NCBI RefSeq assembly: GCF_024266705.1
Contig: NZ_CP100756.1
Span: 434,001-498,000 of the forward strand
Reading direction: 5' to 3'
Length of the DNA: 64,000 bases
From: Natrinema gelatinilyticum
GTDB lineage: Archaea > Halobacteriota > Halobacteria > Halobacteriales > Natrialbaceae
A model generated the notes under the pieces. The model did not search any database and was not told the origin of the DNA. It saw only the letters and a list, made by a program, of their open reading frames with translations. Positions 52,192-61,157 of the stretch are shown here, piece by piece. The position numbers and the translations under genes are program-made. The number at the start of each line of letters is the position of its first letter. The stretch's first letter is position 1.

Positions 52192-53664
52192 CTACTCGTT
52201 CGTCACATCAATTTTGTGATGGGCGTTGTTCAGATACGTGATCCGAGGCGGTAGCGTGTACGATTCCGGGTGAAGCGGTATATCGGCGGTATCAAGACTC
52301 GAGTCGTAGGCCAGTTCCGTACTCGTTGCGTGAATTTTCACTGACGACGCGACTATCGAGCCGTACACGTCGAGGTTCGAGTGAACACAGACCTGGCTTT
52401 CACAGCCGTTTCGTGTCGGCCAATCGTCCTCGTTGCTTGCAGCGTAGAGGACACCTTCGAAGCGGGAGTTTCCACCCGGTCCGAAGTCGACTTGCATTTC
52501 GGACGTTCCGAACACGTGGATCCGTTCTGCATCGACGTCCGTAGCGCAGGGATCGACACAGATGTCGCCGCCGTTCCTGGCGTCTAGATCACCCGTCGTG
52601 TAGACCTTCAGCGCGTTGTTGCCACTCCAATCGGTGACCGTGATCGTCGATCCGCTGGCGTCGATGTCTCCATCGACGAACAGCGTCGCGTTGCCCTCCG
52701 TGAGATCGAATCGAAGGTGTCCCGCCTCTTCGATACTGTCGGCGACGTAGGCCCCGTCCCCCCTCGTTAGAGTCGTGTCGACCGTTCCGAGGTCGTCGTC
52801 GACGTTCATCTCTCCCGATTCCGTATCGTTGATCATCTCACTGACGACGGTATCCAGCAGCGGCAAGTTTCCCTGGCTGGTCGGCCCGTCGACGTCCGCA
52901 TTTTTGTGAACGGTGTAGTCGTCCGAATAGGTCACGCCCGAATCGAACGCCACGTCCGCTTCCAGGTACCCCAGCTCTACTGACACCGTTCGGTTCGAGT
53001 GATCGACATTCCGGATCACCGCATCACCGGCCTGGTGTCTAAAATACGACTCCCAGCCCCGGTAGTAGTCGCTGGTGATGGTCAACGTGACCGTTTCGTT
53101 CTGGACGACATCCTGTATCGGGACCGTTTTCTGGTGCACCATCGATAGCTTTTCCGACGACAGCCCCTCATCTTCGCTGACGTCCGAGACGGAGAGCCAC
53201 AGCGTCTCTTTCTCGGCATCGTACTCGATCGGTGGTGCAGAGAGCATCAGTGTTTGGTTCCCTCGCTTGCGCCAGACGCCGCCGGCCTGATAGGCGACGA
53301 TGTTCCCGTCGTCGCCGCTATATTCGATCGCGCCGAGTTGGATCGTTTTGCTGAAGTCACTGGATTGGATTTCGATCGAAACAGCGTTGGTCTTCGTGAT
53401 CGCCCCCGACTGACCAGAATCGAACGACATGGAATGTGTCACATCGTCGTTGATAGCGGCCGACGATATCTACTGGCTCAATTTGACGAACGATTGTTCG
53501 ACCCGGTCCTGTTGGGACTGATACTCGGTGTTCGTCATCATTTCGGCGCCGACGAAAAAGATCCCGACGCTGATCGTCGCCACCATTCCGATCAGCAGGA
53601 CGACCGCCAGAATGGAGGATTGCCCTCGGATCTCCACGCACCTTTCTTTCACGAGATAATTCAT
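52192..53664 (-). pseudogene. Archaellin/pilin-like surface protein gene with an in-frame amber codon
   Basis: Read through, the gene would give about 489 aa. The first part begins MNYLVKERCVEIRGQSSILA and has a type III (prepilin-like) signal with a helix AVVLLIGMVATISVGIFFVG. It ends FVKLSQ, then TAG (53470-53472), and the same frame continues ISSAAINDDVTHSMSFDSGQ to …ITYLNNAHHKIDVTNE. The two halves match one haloarchaeal family (recalled as DUF7289). The amber codon is the only visible interruption, so decay is very recent, or the product is a short pilin-like peptide plus a silent remainder. It is antisense to its cluster, between adk and the EMC3-like gene. Confidence 0.75.
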
Positions 53665-53848
53665 ACACAGAACTAGTTCACTGTGATTGATAAACAATCG
53701 GCTTCATCAAAAACTATATCCATTTGATAGTAAGGTGCTACATTACTAGATGAACGCTTGAAATAGACTGCTACGTGAGTACCAACGCCGTCACAGCTGC
53801 CGACCGAAGAAAAACACTTGTATACCGGACGATGCCTAGCACAACCAG

Positions 53849-54796
53849 ATGACGCGTACAGCCGAGAAGATCGATGCCCTCGTTCGCGAGGATCCCGCGA
53901 TGGCGGATGCCCTCGAGTCAATCCGCGAGGAAGCCGACAGAGACGCCGGCGAAGTCCAGTGGGCCGACGTCAACGACGAGTTGACGAGTGGTCAGTGGGG
54001 TCGACTCATCGAGAAGGGCGTACTGGTCGATGGCGACGAGGGGTTCGTGATAGCCGATCGCGACGCGTTCGATCGGGCCCTCGACGGAGACGAGGATAGC
54101 GTCGGTAGCGCCGCAGCAGACGTCGATATCGACGACGATGAGTCGAGTTGGTCGCAATGGGACAAACTGGCCGGTATCGGCGCGCTCCTGTTGATGCCCG
54201 GGTACTGGTTCGACTCCATTCGGAATGTCGTGGGGAACACGGTGGACATCGCGCTCGGTCCCCTCGATGCAGTGTTACCGTTCTACGCCGTGATCCTGAT
54301 AGTCGCACTCATTACTGGCCTCTACTCGTCGTTGCTCCAGGCGAATCTGATGAACACGGAACTCATGGGTAAGTATCAAGAGCGGATGAAAGCGGTCCAG
54401 GAGGAGCAAAAGGACCTCCGTCAGCGCAAGAAAGATGCCGAAGACCGCGGTGCGAGTGACGCGGAAATCGAACGCCTCGAGAACGAGTTAGAGAGCGCCC
54501 GCGAGGAGCAAATGGAAGCGATGGCGGAAAACCTCGGGATGTTTAAACTGCAGCTCCGCCCCATGGTCTGGATCATGCTGTTGACGATTCCGTTGTTCCT
54601 CTGGATGTACTGGCGAATCCAGGCCGTCGGTCTCCAGGGCTCACAGGCCACCGTCGTCATGCCGATAGTCGGGGAAACGACCTGGCAAGCAGGACTCTTC
54701 GGTCCGATGCCGGCGTGGATCGTCTGGTACTTCCTGTGTTCCATGGGATTCTCCCAGATGCTTCGCAAGTCACTGAATATCGACATGTCACCGTGA
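53849..54796 (+). CDS. EMC3/Get1/Oxa1-superfamily membrane protein (DUF106)
   Basis: The protein has 315 aa. An acidic N-terminal region of about 105 residues (TRTAEKIDALVREDPAMADA … DVDIDDDESSWSQWDKLAG) precedes the DUF106 part: helix VLPFYAVILIVALITGLYSS, coiled coil QERMKAVQEEQKDLRQRKKD … ERLENELESAREEQMEAM, and helices WIMLLTIPLFLWMYWRI and PAWIVWYFLCSMGFSQML. Homologues insert membrane proteins (YidC-like) or form the EMC/GET insertases in eukaryotes. It is a regular member of the archaeal secY-adk-DUF106-cmk-truB neighbourhood. Confidence 0.9.
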   Translation: MTRTAEKIDALVREDPAMADALESIREEADRDAGEVQWADVNDELTSGQWGRLIEKGVLVDGDEGFVIADRDAFDRALDGDEDSVGSAAADVDIDDDESSWSQWDKLAGIGALLLMPGYWFDSIRNVVGNTVDIALGPLDAVLPFYAVILIVALITGLYSSLLQANLMNTELMGKYQERMKAVQEEQKDLRQRKKDAEDRGASDAEIERLENELESAREEQMEAMAENLGMFKLQLRPMVWIMLLTIPLFLWMYWRIQAVGLQGSQATVVMPIVGETTWQAGLFGPMPAWIVWYFLCSMGFSQMLRKSLNIDMSP

Positions 54797-54934
54797 CCAT
54801 CCGCAACTGATTCTCGGCACTCCCCTGTCGTCGAATCCAGTTTCCCACGGACGATTGTGGCTACTCGCCGACACGGCGAGAGAACCCATACGCGGATTCA
54901 AAACCCATTTTACCAGCCCCCTCGCAAACCAACT

Positions 54935-55510
54935 ATGTTACTTACAGTCTCCGGCCCACCGGGAAGCGGCAAGAGTACGACCGCGGAGTTGCTCGCCGAG
55001 GCTTTCGATTTCGATCACGTCAGCGGCGGCGACATTTTTCGGACGCTCGCCGACGAACGGGGCTACACCCCGCTCGAGTTCAACAAACTCGCCGAAGAGA
55101 ACGACAAGATCGACCGCGACCTCGACCGGCGGTTGCGCGAAATCGCCGTCGAGGGGGACGATCTGGTGCTCGAGTCGAGGCTCGCCGGGTGGCTGGCAGG
55201 CGACGAGGCCGACTTTCGATTCTGGTTGGACGCCCCAGTGCGTGTTCGCGGGGTGCGAATCGCCGATCGCGAGAACAAAGACCCCGACCGGGCGACCGAA
55301 GAGACGAGAGCCCGCGAGGCAAGCGAAGCCCAGCGTTATCAGGAGTATTACGGAATCGATATCCAGGATCTGACCATCTACGATCTCTCGGTGAACACGG
55401 CTCGCTGGGAGCCCGATGCCGTCCTCGATATGCTCGTCACCGCTGTCGAACGCTACGACGCCGACCGCGACGAAGGAAAAGCGCTCGTCGACCTCGAGTC
55501 GAATTTCTGA
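54935..55510 (+). CDS. cmk: Cytidylate kinase
   Basis: The protein has 191 aa, the usual archaeal length. The P-loop is [20 protein letters not shown], and the archaeal Cmk signature [20 protein letters not shown] follows. [20 protein letters not shown] and [20 protein letters not shown] complete the fold. It phosphorylates CMP and dCMP. I chose the ATG at 54935 ([13 protein letters not shown]); an in-frame ATG 26 codons earlier lies in the leader. Its stop overlaps the start of cbf5 (TGATG). Confidence 0.95.
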   Translation: MLLTVSGPPGSGKSTTAELLAEAFDFDHVSGGDIFRTLADERGYTPLEFNKLAEENDKIDRDLDRRLREIAVEGDDLVLESRLAGWLAGDEADFRFWLDAPVRVRGVRIADRENKDPDRATEETRAREASEAQRYQEYYGIDIQDLTIYDLSVNTARWEPDAVLDMLVTAVERYDADRDEGKALVDLESNF

Positions 55511-56418
55511 TGACTCTCCGTGGCCCACCAGCGGATCGGTCGCCCGCCGAGTTGCTCACCTTCGGCGTCGTCAACCTCGATAAGCCGCCGGGTCCCTCCT
55601 CACACCAGATCAGTGGTTGGTTGCGAGACGCCATCGACGAGACGCTCGCCGAACGCGGTTCTGACGAGACGATCGACCGAGCCGCTCACGCTGGGACGCT
55701 CGATCCCAAAGTGACCGGCTGTCTGCCGGTCATGCTCGGCGACGCGACTCGGCTCGCACCGGTCTTTCTGGAGGGCGGTAAGGAGTACGTCGCCGTCCTT
55801 GAATGTCACGCGCCGGTCCCCGTCGACGCCGAGTCCATCGTCGCCGAGTTCGAGGGACCGATCTACCAGAAGCCGCCACGCAAGAGCGCTGTCTCTCGGC
55901 GGCTGCGTATCAGGGAAATTTACGAACTCGAGGCTCTCGAGGCCGAGGAACGGCGGCTCCTGTTGCGCATTCGCTGCGAGAGCGGGACGTACGTTCGCAA
56001 GCTCTGTCACGACCTGGGTCTTGCCCTCGGTACCGGTGGTCACATGGGCCACCTCCGTCGGACGGCCACAGACCCGTTCGACGATCGAACGCTCCACAGT
56101 CCGTCCGACCTCCTGGATGCCCTGGCGTTCTGGCTCGAGGACAACGATCCCGACCGTCTGTACGACGTTGTCGAACCCGCCGAACGGATCCTCGAGGGGA
56201 TCCCGCGCGTCGTCATCGCCGAAAGTGCTGCTCGAGAGGTGGCCAACGGTGCGCCGGTCTACGCACCGGGTGTACTCGAGGTCGACGGCGGGATCGATAC
56301 GGGGGCGCTCGTGGCCTGTTATACGCCAAACGACGCGGCAGTCTGCCTCGGCAATCTGGCCGGGAGCGTGGACGCGGAGCACGGGGTTGCGGTGGATCTC
56401 GAGCGCGTCCTCGTCTGA
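55510..56418 (+). CDS. truB: RNA-guided pseudouridine synthase catalytic subunit (Cbf5/TruB)
   Basis: The protein has 302 aa. The catalytic Asp lies in AAHAGTLDPKVTGCLPVMLG. YQKPPRKSAVSRRLRIREIY and RCESGTYVRKLCHDLGLALG are the RNA-contacting segments, and the C-terminal PUA domain covers about 215-300 (GIPRVVIAESAAREVANGAP). In archaea it works with Nop10, Gar1 and L7Ae in H/ACA RNPs and also acts on tRNA Psi55. The ATG overlaps the cmk stop. The longer frame upstream is a shadow of cmk. Confidence 0.95.
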   Translation: MTLRGPPADRSPAELLTFGVVNLDKPPGPSSHQISGWLRDAIDETLAERGSDETIDRAAHAGTLDPKVTGCLPVMLGDATRLAPVFLEGGKEYVAVLECHAPVPVDAESIVAEFEGPIYQKPPRKSAVSRRLRIREIYELEALEAEERRLLLRIRCESGTYVRKLCHDLGLALGTGGHMGHLRRTATDPFDDRTLHSPSDLLDALAFWLEDNDPDRLYDVVEPAERILEGIPRVVIAESAAREVANGAPVYAPGVLEVDGGIDTGALVACYTPNDAAVCLGNLAGSVDAEHGVAVDLERVLV

Positions 56419-56579
56419 GTGCACTTGGACCGGAAGCGAGTCACAAGACTGTCTCCGCAGTGAAATTGGCTTCATCCGACCCGTGGGTCGGTCAACGAGT
56501 TACAGTGCTGTTCTCCCCAAACCACGGTGTGGGTGAAAGAGCACCAGTGAATACGACGCGAGGACTGATATTACCCGTA

Positions 56580-57044
56580 CAATCGACTCACGCTGAACAC
56601 GAAGCATACGACTGTCCGTTCGTCGATACGACGGACGACCACGACGTTTCGTTTTCCCTATTCAGTGGCGATTCGGTCCCGCCATCGTGGGCTCGAGTCA
56701 TCGGCGTTGCGTGAACATCCGAACGTGCAGGAACTGACGCCGGTCAAGAAACGCGACGGGAACGGTGGGCAGTCGGTTTCGACGACGAAATCACGAATAA
56801 TGCGCTCGCGAAACTCGAGTGTCATAACGAGTTCGCGGTCGAGTCGCGAGACTCCCTCGGACTCGGCCAGTTGTTTGCCCTCCTCGCAAATGCCGAGGCG
56901 CCGAGCGAACTACCTGACAGCTACCGGGACCGGACGGCCATCGAGTGGGTGACGCTCTCGGACGCGGCAGTCTCGAAGAACGTCCATCGCGTCGAGCGAA
57001 CGGTCCTCCGACGCCTCGTGAACGTCCACAAGGCCGTCGATTAG
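56580..57044 (+). pseudogene. Gene relic with an in-frame TGA and no start
   Basis: One plus-strand frame contains HAEHEAYDCPFVDTTDDHDV, SFSLFSGDSVPPSWARVIGV then A and TGA (56712-56714). It continues in the same frame with RERWAVGFDDEITNNALAKL, ECHNEFAVESRDSLGLGQLF, LPDSYRDRTAIEWVTLSDAA and VSKNVHRVERTVLRRLVNVH to a stop. The second half looks like a real helical protein end, but has no ATG, GTG or TTG start. I do not recognise the family. Probably the 3' half of a decayed gene. Confidence 0.45.
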
Positions 57045-57142
57045 GGAGCAGTCCCGGTCGCTGTCGGGGAACCGAACCTCCCTCTCAGATCGGTTGGCCG
57101 GTTCGCGGACCGCATAGACGGCTGGCTTGTTCGCCTACAACA

Positions 57143-57158
57143 GGTTAACATGTCAACC
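57143..57158. promoter_or_regulatory. Candidate operator of the liv operon
   Basis: GGTTAACATGTCAACC is a 16-bp palindrome with one mismatch (perfect form GGTTGACATGTCAACC) and lies 40 bp upstream of the substrate-binding protein ATG, where a regulator could block or assist the basal transcription factors. The protein is unknown. Confidence 0.5.
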
Positions 57159-57197
57159 TTGTATGTCATGTTCCTTTTAGTCAATTCTTCGTTCGAT

Positions 57198-58547
57198 ATG
57201 GTGGATAATATCAATCGGCGAGTGGTACTGAAGCGGACAGGTGCACTGACGACGGCCGGCGCGATCGGGGTCGCAGGATGTCTGGAACAGCAGGGGTCCG
57301 GCGGTGACGGACTGCGAATCGGTGCGATCCAACCCGTCTCTGGCGACCTCAAGTACTACGGCCAAATCAGCCTAATGGGTTTTTACTCCGGGCTGGCCTA
57401 CAGGTACGATCTCGATCCGATCGAGGAACTGACGACGGGGCGATACGAACTCGATCCGGACGACGGGCCGTCCATCGAGATCATCGTCCAGGACACGGAA
57501 TTCGATCCCTCGACGGCACAGCGGGTCGCCGAGGACCTCGTCGTTGACGAAGACATCGACCTACTGTTCGGCGCCTCGTCGTCGGACTCTGCGCGACAGA
57601 TCATCCCGAACGTCATCGACGAGGCAGACATTCCCTACATAATCGGCCCCGCCGCAGATGCGGACATTACCGCGTCCAGCGAATACTGTCACGAACTGGC
57701 GTTCCGGGCCAGCGAACACACGGCGATGGACGCCCGCGCCGGCGGCCGACACGTCGCCTTGCTGGGCGACGTGTCGACCGTCGCCATCTTCGCTGCGGAG
57801 GGGGCGTTCGGAGAGGGGGTAGCGAACAACTATCGAGAAGTACTCGAGGCGGAGGGCATCGAAGTCCTCGAACCCCGGTTCGTCGAGCCAGGGTACAGCG
57901 AATTCGGAGGGATGTTCGACGACGTCATCGATCAGGGTGCCGACGGTGTCGTGGGCGGATTCACGTTCATCACGCTTCCCGAATTTCTGCCGACGGCGAT
58001 GGTGTACGAAGACATGCAGGTCTTCGGCGGCTTCGCGGAACTCGTCACGACACAGATCACTGGGAAGGCAGTTCAGGAAGCGCTCGGCGATGACTTCACC
58101 GCGGAGGACATTCAGGACGCTGGACTCGGCCCGTTTACCACGCGATACCACTGGAATCAGTACGACAACGAGATCAACGACGAGTTCATCGACATGCACA
58201 TCGACGCCTACGGACAAGTGCCGGACCTGTTCAGTGCCGGTACGTTCGTCGGTGGCTCGGCCCTCGCACAGGCGATCGAGGAGAGCGGCTCGACCGACGG
58301 AACCGACATCGCCGATGCGATGCACGGGATGAGCGTCGAAGACACGCCGAAAGGCGAAGGTGCCTACACCTTCCAGGAGCACAACAATCAGGCCGCCTCC
58401 GAGATGACCGTCGCCTGGCCGGTGCCGACCGATTCAGTGTTCGAGGAGACCTGGGACGCCGCGGTGATGCCCGGCGAACCGATCGAGACGTACAGCGCCG
58501 ACGAGGTCACGGTCCCGGCCGAGGAAGTCAGTTGCAATCTCAGCTGA
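57198..58547 (+). CDS. ABC transporter substrate-binding lipoprotein (branched-chain amino acid/amide type)
   Basis: The protein has 449 aa. The Tat motif and lipobox are in MVDNINRRVVLKRTGALTTA and GAIGVAGCLEQQ (twin Arg, Cys at about residue 28), so it is exported folded and lipid-anchored. Periplasmic-binding type I fold: RIGAIQPVSGDLKYYGQISL, VAEDLVVDEDIDLLFGASSS and ASEHTAMDARAGGRHVALLG. The family binds branched-chain amino acids, amides or urea; the exact solute is unclear. I chose the ATG at 57198 so that the Tat motif is near the start. Confidence 0.92.
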   Translation: MVDNINRRVVLKRTGALTTAGAIGVAGCLEQQGSGGDGLRIGAIQPVSGDLKYYGQISLMGFYSGLAYRYDLDPIEELTTGRYELDPDDGPSIEIIVQDTEFDPSTAQRVAEDLVVDEDIDLLFGASSSDSARQIIPNVIDEADIPYIIGPAADADITASSEYCHELAFRASEHTAMDARAGGRHVALLGDVSTVAIFAAEGAFGEGVANNYREVLEAEGIEVLEPRFVEPGYSEFGGMFDDVIDQGADGVVGGFTFITLPEFLPTAMVYEDMQVFGGFAELVTTQITGKAVQEALGDDFTAEDIQDAGLGPFTTRYHWNQYDNEINDEFIDMHIDAYGQVPDLFSAGTFVGGSALAQAIEESGSTDGTDIADAMHGMSVEDTPKGEGAYTFQEHNNQAASEMTVAWPVPTDSVFEETWDAAVMPGEPIETYSADEVTVPAEEVSCNLS

Positions 58548-58556
58548 GGTGATCCC

Positions 58557-59405
58557 ATGTTACTATCAACGCACGACCTCACGAAGAAATTCGGTGGAAT
58601 CACCGCAGTCGACGGTGTCGACTTCACGCTCGAGAAAGGGGAACTCTGTTCAGTCATCGGACCGAACGGGGCGGGCAAAACGACGTTTTTCAACCTGCTA
58701 ACTGGCGTTCTCGAGCCGACGGCGGGGTCGATTGAGTTCGCGCCATCCAATCCCGAGGGCGACCGCCGCGACGACAGCGTTATCGATATTACTGCCGCTT
58801 CCCCCCACAAGACGGCGTTACTCGGACTCCACCGTTCGTACCAGATAACCAATATTTTTCCGACGGTGTCGGTCCGCGAGAACGTCCGCATTGCCGTTCA
58901 GGCCCATCGGGGCAGGGACTCGTGGCAGTTCTGGCGGAACGTCGGCGCGTTCGACGATCACATCGCGGAGGCCGAGCGGATTCTGCAACGCATCGGACTC
59001 ACCGCCGCGGCCGACCGGCCCGCCGAGACGCTGAGCCACGGCGAGAAACGAACGCTCGAACTCGGCATCGCCCTCGCCGGCGATCCAGATCTGCTTTTGC
59101 TCGACGAACCGACGGCAGGCGTCTCGAGCGAGGACGTGAGTCAGGTCACGGCGATCATCGAGGATATCGCCGCCGATCACGCGGTCATGCTAATCGAGCA
59201 TAACATGGACGTCGTGATGGGGATCAGCGACCGCGTCGCCGTGTTGAATCAGGGCGAGTTGATCGCACAGGACGTTCCCGAGACGGTACGGGAGAGCGAA
59301 GCCGTGCAGCAAGCGTATCTGGGCGGGTACGATCCCGGCGGTGTCGATGCGGGTTCCGAGACGGACGCTGACGATGGTGGCGAATCGGGGGTATCCGCCG
59401 GATGA
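58557..59405 (+). CDS. livG: ABC transporter ATP-binding protein (LivG-like)
   Basis: The protein has 282 aa. Walker A is VIGPNGAGKTTFFNLLTGVL, the signature TLSHGEKRTLELGIALAG, and Walker B DLLLLDEPTAGVSSEDVSQV. The helical insertion and C-terminal QAYLGGYDPG (YLGG-type) are typical of LivG. A tail of about 30 acidic residues (GSETDADDGGESGVSAG) is extra. It follows the binding protein by 9 bp and pairs with LivF to drive transport. Confidence 0.93.
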   Translation: MLLSTHDLTKKFGGITAVDGVDFTLEKGELCSVIGPNGAGKTTFFNLLTGVLEPTAGSIEFAPSNPEGDRRDDSVIDITAASPHKTALLGLHRSYQITNIFPTVSVRENVRIAVQAHRGRDSWQFWRNVGAFDDHIAEAERILQRIGLTAAADRPAETLSHGEKRTLELGIALAGDPDLLLLDEPTAGVSSEDVSQVTAIIEDIAADHAVMLIEHNMDVVMGISDRVAVLNQGELIAQDVPETVRESEAVQQAYLGGYDPGGVDAGSETDADDGGESGVSAG

Positions 59406-59424
59406 TCGCGGAGGTGATTCGTCG

Positions 59425-60123
59425 ATGAACCTCCTCGAACTCGAAGGCGTTCATACCTACTACGACGAGAGCCACATCCTACAGGGCGTCGACCTCGCCG
59501 TCGAAGAGGGTGAGATCGTCGCGCTCCTTGGGCGAAACGGGGTCGGCAAGACGACGACGCTCCGGTCGATCTTGCAACTGACTCCGCCGCGGAAGGGAAC
59601 CGTCCGGTTCGAGGGCGAGAACATCACCGGAGTGCCGACCCACGACGTTGCCGCGGGCGGTATCGGCTGGGTACCCGAAGAGCGGCGGATGTTCGGCTAC
59701 CTCTCCGTCGAGGAGAACCTCCGCGTCGCAGTCGCTCCCGACGACGACTTCGAGGCAATGCGCGAGTACGCGTTCTCACTGTTTCCCGACCTCGAGCGGT
59801 TCCGGGAGAAGGAAGCGCGGAACCTGAGCGGCGGCCAGCAGCAGATGGTCGCGATCGCACGCGGCATGGTTGGCGACAACGAACTTCTGTTGGTCGACGA
59901 ACCCAGCGAGGGGCTGGCACCGCAAATCGTCGAGCAGGTCGTCGAGGCGCTCCGGGAGGCCTCCGCCGAGACGACGATGGTCCTCGTCGAACAGAACTTC
60001 CCGCTGGCGATGGACCTCGCCGATCGGTTCTATCTGCTCGATCACGGGACGGTCGTCGAGTCTGGCACGACCGAGGGCGTCACGGCGAACGACGAGAACA
60101 TCCGGAGGTACCTCTCGGCATGA
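59425..60123 (+). CDS. livF: ABC transporter ATP-binding protein (LivF-like)
   Basis: The protein has 232 aa. Walker A is LLGRNGVGKTTTLRSILQLT, then EERRMFGYLSVEENLRVAV, the signature NLSGGQQQMVAIARGM and Walker B ELLLVDEPSEGLAPQIVEQV. MNLLELEGVHTYYDESHILQ is a typical LivF start, so I chose the ATG at 59425 rather than upstream in-frame codons that overlap livG. Its stop overlaps the livH ATG (ATGA). Confidence 0.93.
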   Translation: MNLLELEGVHTYYDESHILQGVDLAVEEGEIVALLGRNGVGKTTTLRSILQLTPPRKGTVRFEGENITGVPTHDVAAGGIGWVPEERRMFGYLSVEENLRVAVAPDDDFEAMREYAFSLFPDLERFREKEARNLSGGQQQMVAIARGMVGDNELLLVDEPSEGLAPQIVEQVVEALREASAETTMVLVEQNFPLAMDLADRFYLLDHGTVVESGTTEGVTANDENIRRYLSA

Positions 60124-61157
60124 TGGGGATGACGACGGACCTCGCGCCGCTGGTAGATACTCCATTGGTCGTCGATGCTGTCGGCCGATTGCTCCAATTC
60201 GATACGCTCGCTCGAATCATCATCGAAGGATTCGGCAAAGCGGCGATCTACTTCATTATTGCCGTCGGGCTGACCATCGTCTTCGGCCTCATGGGGGTTC
60301 TCAACTTCGCCCACGGAGCGTTCGCGATGCTGGGAGCATATCTGGGCGGCGTCTTGATGGTCGTCACGATCTCGAGCGGCACGTCACCGGTGGCCCGGTT
60401 CGCCCTCTTCATCGTCGTCGCCGCGGTCATCTTTGCGCTACTGACCGCATTCGGCTCCGCCCTCGAGATCGGGCTCGTTCGTCCAATCTACGACCGGACA
60501 CCGATGTACCAGATCCTGTTAACCTTCGGCGTTGGCCTGATCCTCGAAGAACTGACTCGGATCGTCACATCCGCTCGTGGTATTCAGCCGGAACCGACCT
60601 GGACGGGCGCGGCAGCGACGATTCCCCCGTCGCTGGAGCGGTTCTACTCGATCCTCGGCGCGAACATTCGCGGATTCTATCTGTTCGCAATCGTCGCCGG
60701 AATCCTGATCGCGGCTGTCGTCTGGACGTTCCTGACGCGAACTCTGTACGGCCTGTACATCCGCGCTGGCAGCGAGGACGACGAGATGGTCGAGGCACTC
60801 GGTATCGACGTCCGGAAGGCGTTCACGATCGTCTTCGGCCTCGGAACCGGACTCGCGGCTGTCGGCGGCGTCTTCCTCATGTGGGATCCGACGCAGGGAC
60901 CGAGTGTCCTGCTCAACATCGAGGTCCTGCTATACGCCTTCGTCGTGGTCGTCATCGGCGGGCTCGGCTCGTTCAAGGGCACGCTCGCCGCGGCTGTAAT
61001 CGTCGGAAGCGCCGACTCGCTGACGACGTGGGTGTTCAATACCGGTCTCGTCGATTTCCCGGGACTCTCGGAGGTCACGATCTTCCTGTTGTTGGTGATC
61101 GCACTCGTCGTTCGGCCACAGGGACTGTACGGCGTCGAGGAGGTGGGCGGCCATTAG
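60120..61157 (+). CDS. livH: ABC transporter permease (LivH-like)
   Basis: The protein has 345 aa and about eight helices. AIYFIIAVGLTIVFGLMGVL and NFAHGAFAMLGAYLGGVL are the classic LivH N-terminal signatures; the EAA-like loop is RAGSEDDEMVEALGIDVRKA, which docks the ATPases. MMGMTTDLAPLVDTP precedes helix 1. The first ATG overlaps the livF stop, which indicates coupled translation. Confidence 0.93.
   Translation: MMGMTTDLAPLVDTPLVVDAVGRLLQFDTLARIIIEGFGKAAIYFIIAVGLTIVFGLMGVLNFAHGAFAMLGAYLGGVLMVVTISSGTSPVARFALFIVVAAVIFALLTAFGSALEIGLVRPIYDRTPMYQILLTFGVGLILEELTRIVTSARGIQPEPTWTGAAATIPPSLERFYSILGANIRGFYLFAIVAGILIAAVVWTFLTRTLYGLYIRAGSEDDEMVEALGIDVRKAFTIVFGLGTGLAAVGGVFLMWDPTQGPSVLLNIEVLLYAFVVVVIGGLGSFKGTLAAAVIVGSADSLTTWVFNTGLVDFPGLSEVTIFLLLVIALVVRPQGLYGVEEVGGH

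Noticed and set aside
53470..53472. Amber codon as a pyrrolysine site
   Set aside because: Halobacteria are not known to me to use pyrrolysine, and no pyl gene is in the window; a nonsense mutation is simpler. Kept open only as a check.
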